NCBI GenBank assembly: GCA_029939385.1
Contig: JAOZSZ010000090.1
Location: forward strand, 1 to 6,322
Reading direction: 5' to 3'
Origin: Pontiella sp.
GTDB lineage: Bacteria > Verrucomicrobiota > Kiritimatiellia > Kiritimatiellales > Pontiellaceae
Length of the DNA: 6,322 nucleotides
The notes below the pieces were generated by a model. That model was given only the letters and a program-made list of their open reading frames with translations. It searched no databases and was not told the origin of the DNA. The position numbers and the translations under genes are program-made. Of this stretch, positions 6,275 to 6,322 are shown piece by piece. Position 1 is the stretch's first letter. Each line of letters opens with the position of its first letter.

Positions 6275-6322
6275 TAAGCCGCTTCGCGTCAGGCTCTCGC
6301 CAAGACATCCTTTTAGGGTAAG
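6275..6322. other. Possible start of the first integron cassette, cut by the window edge
   Basis: This stretch follows the putative crossover site. Its first 27 bases are distinctly richer in G+C than the leader and include GCCGCTTCGCG and a small GGC-TCTC-GCC inverted repeat. No start codon with a reading frame long enough to judge fits before the edge. It may be the beginning of cassette 1 or simply the native flank of an empty attI. Confidence 0.3.

Noticed and set aside
6104..6322. CRISPR array, suggested by repeated ATATATGGA motifs.
   Set aside because: The repeats are only 9 bases long, with irregular 29, 52 and 33-base periods and no cas genes nearby.

Overview
The window holds four complete, recognisable protein genes and two informative non-coding stretches. 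It looks like chromosomal DNA of a Gram-negative-type bacterium. RapA and a cassette-integron integrase occur across Proteobacteria and some other Gram-negative phyla. The monofunctional prephenate dehydrogenase (no chorismate mutase fused to it) and the EPSP synthase with a GNSGT motif and a second-half DELP/HGDHRIAM set are unlike enterobacterial versions. I favour a non-enterobacterial lineage, possibly the Verrucomicrobiota/Kiritimatiellota group. That is an impression from protein style, not a demonstrated placement.

Layout: positions 26-2647 (+) encode a RapA-type SWI2/SNF2 ATPase that recycles RNA polymerase. It converges, across 27 bases, on a minus-strand pair, tyrA (4018-4899) then aroA (2675-3979). 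These look like one aromatic amino acid operon, with 37 bases and a small GC hairpin between them. Upstream of tyrA lies a 214-base gap (4900-5113) with a possible tyrA promoter, a nested GC-rich inverted repeat flanked by a 9-base direct repeat, and a hairpin just beyond the integrase stop codon. Positions 5114-6103 (-) encode a full-length integron integrase (IntI) with all tyrosine-recombinase catalytic residues and the IntI-specific insertion.

The last 219 bases (6104-6322) are the IntI leader and probable attI side of the integron. They hold the intI ribosome binding site, a candidate promoter overlapped by a perfect 6-base dyad, several AT-rich repeats, and a GTTGAAC that fits the GTTRRRY integron crossover site. 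At that site the composition jumps from about 30% to about 65% G+C, as expected where foreign cassette DNA begins. The most interesting part of the window is thus its right edge: a chromosomal integron platform whose cassette array, if present, lies beyond base 6322. The tyrA-aroA genes are metabolic and the RapA gene is transcriptional housekeeping; neither shows a functional link to the integron beyond position.
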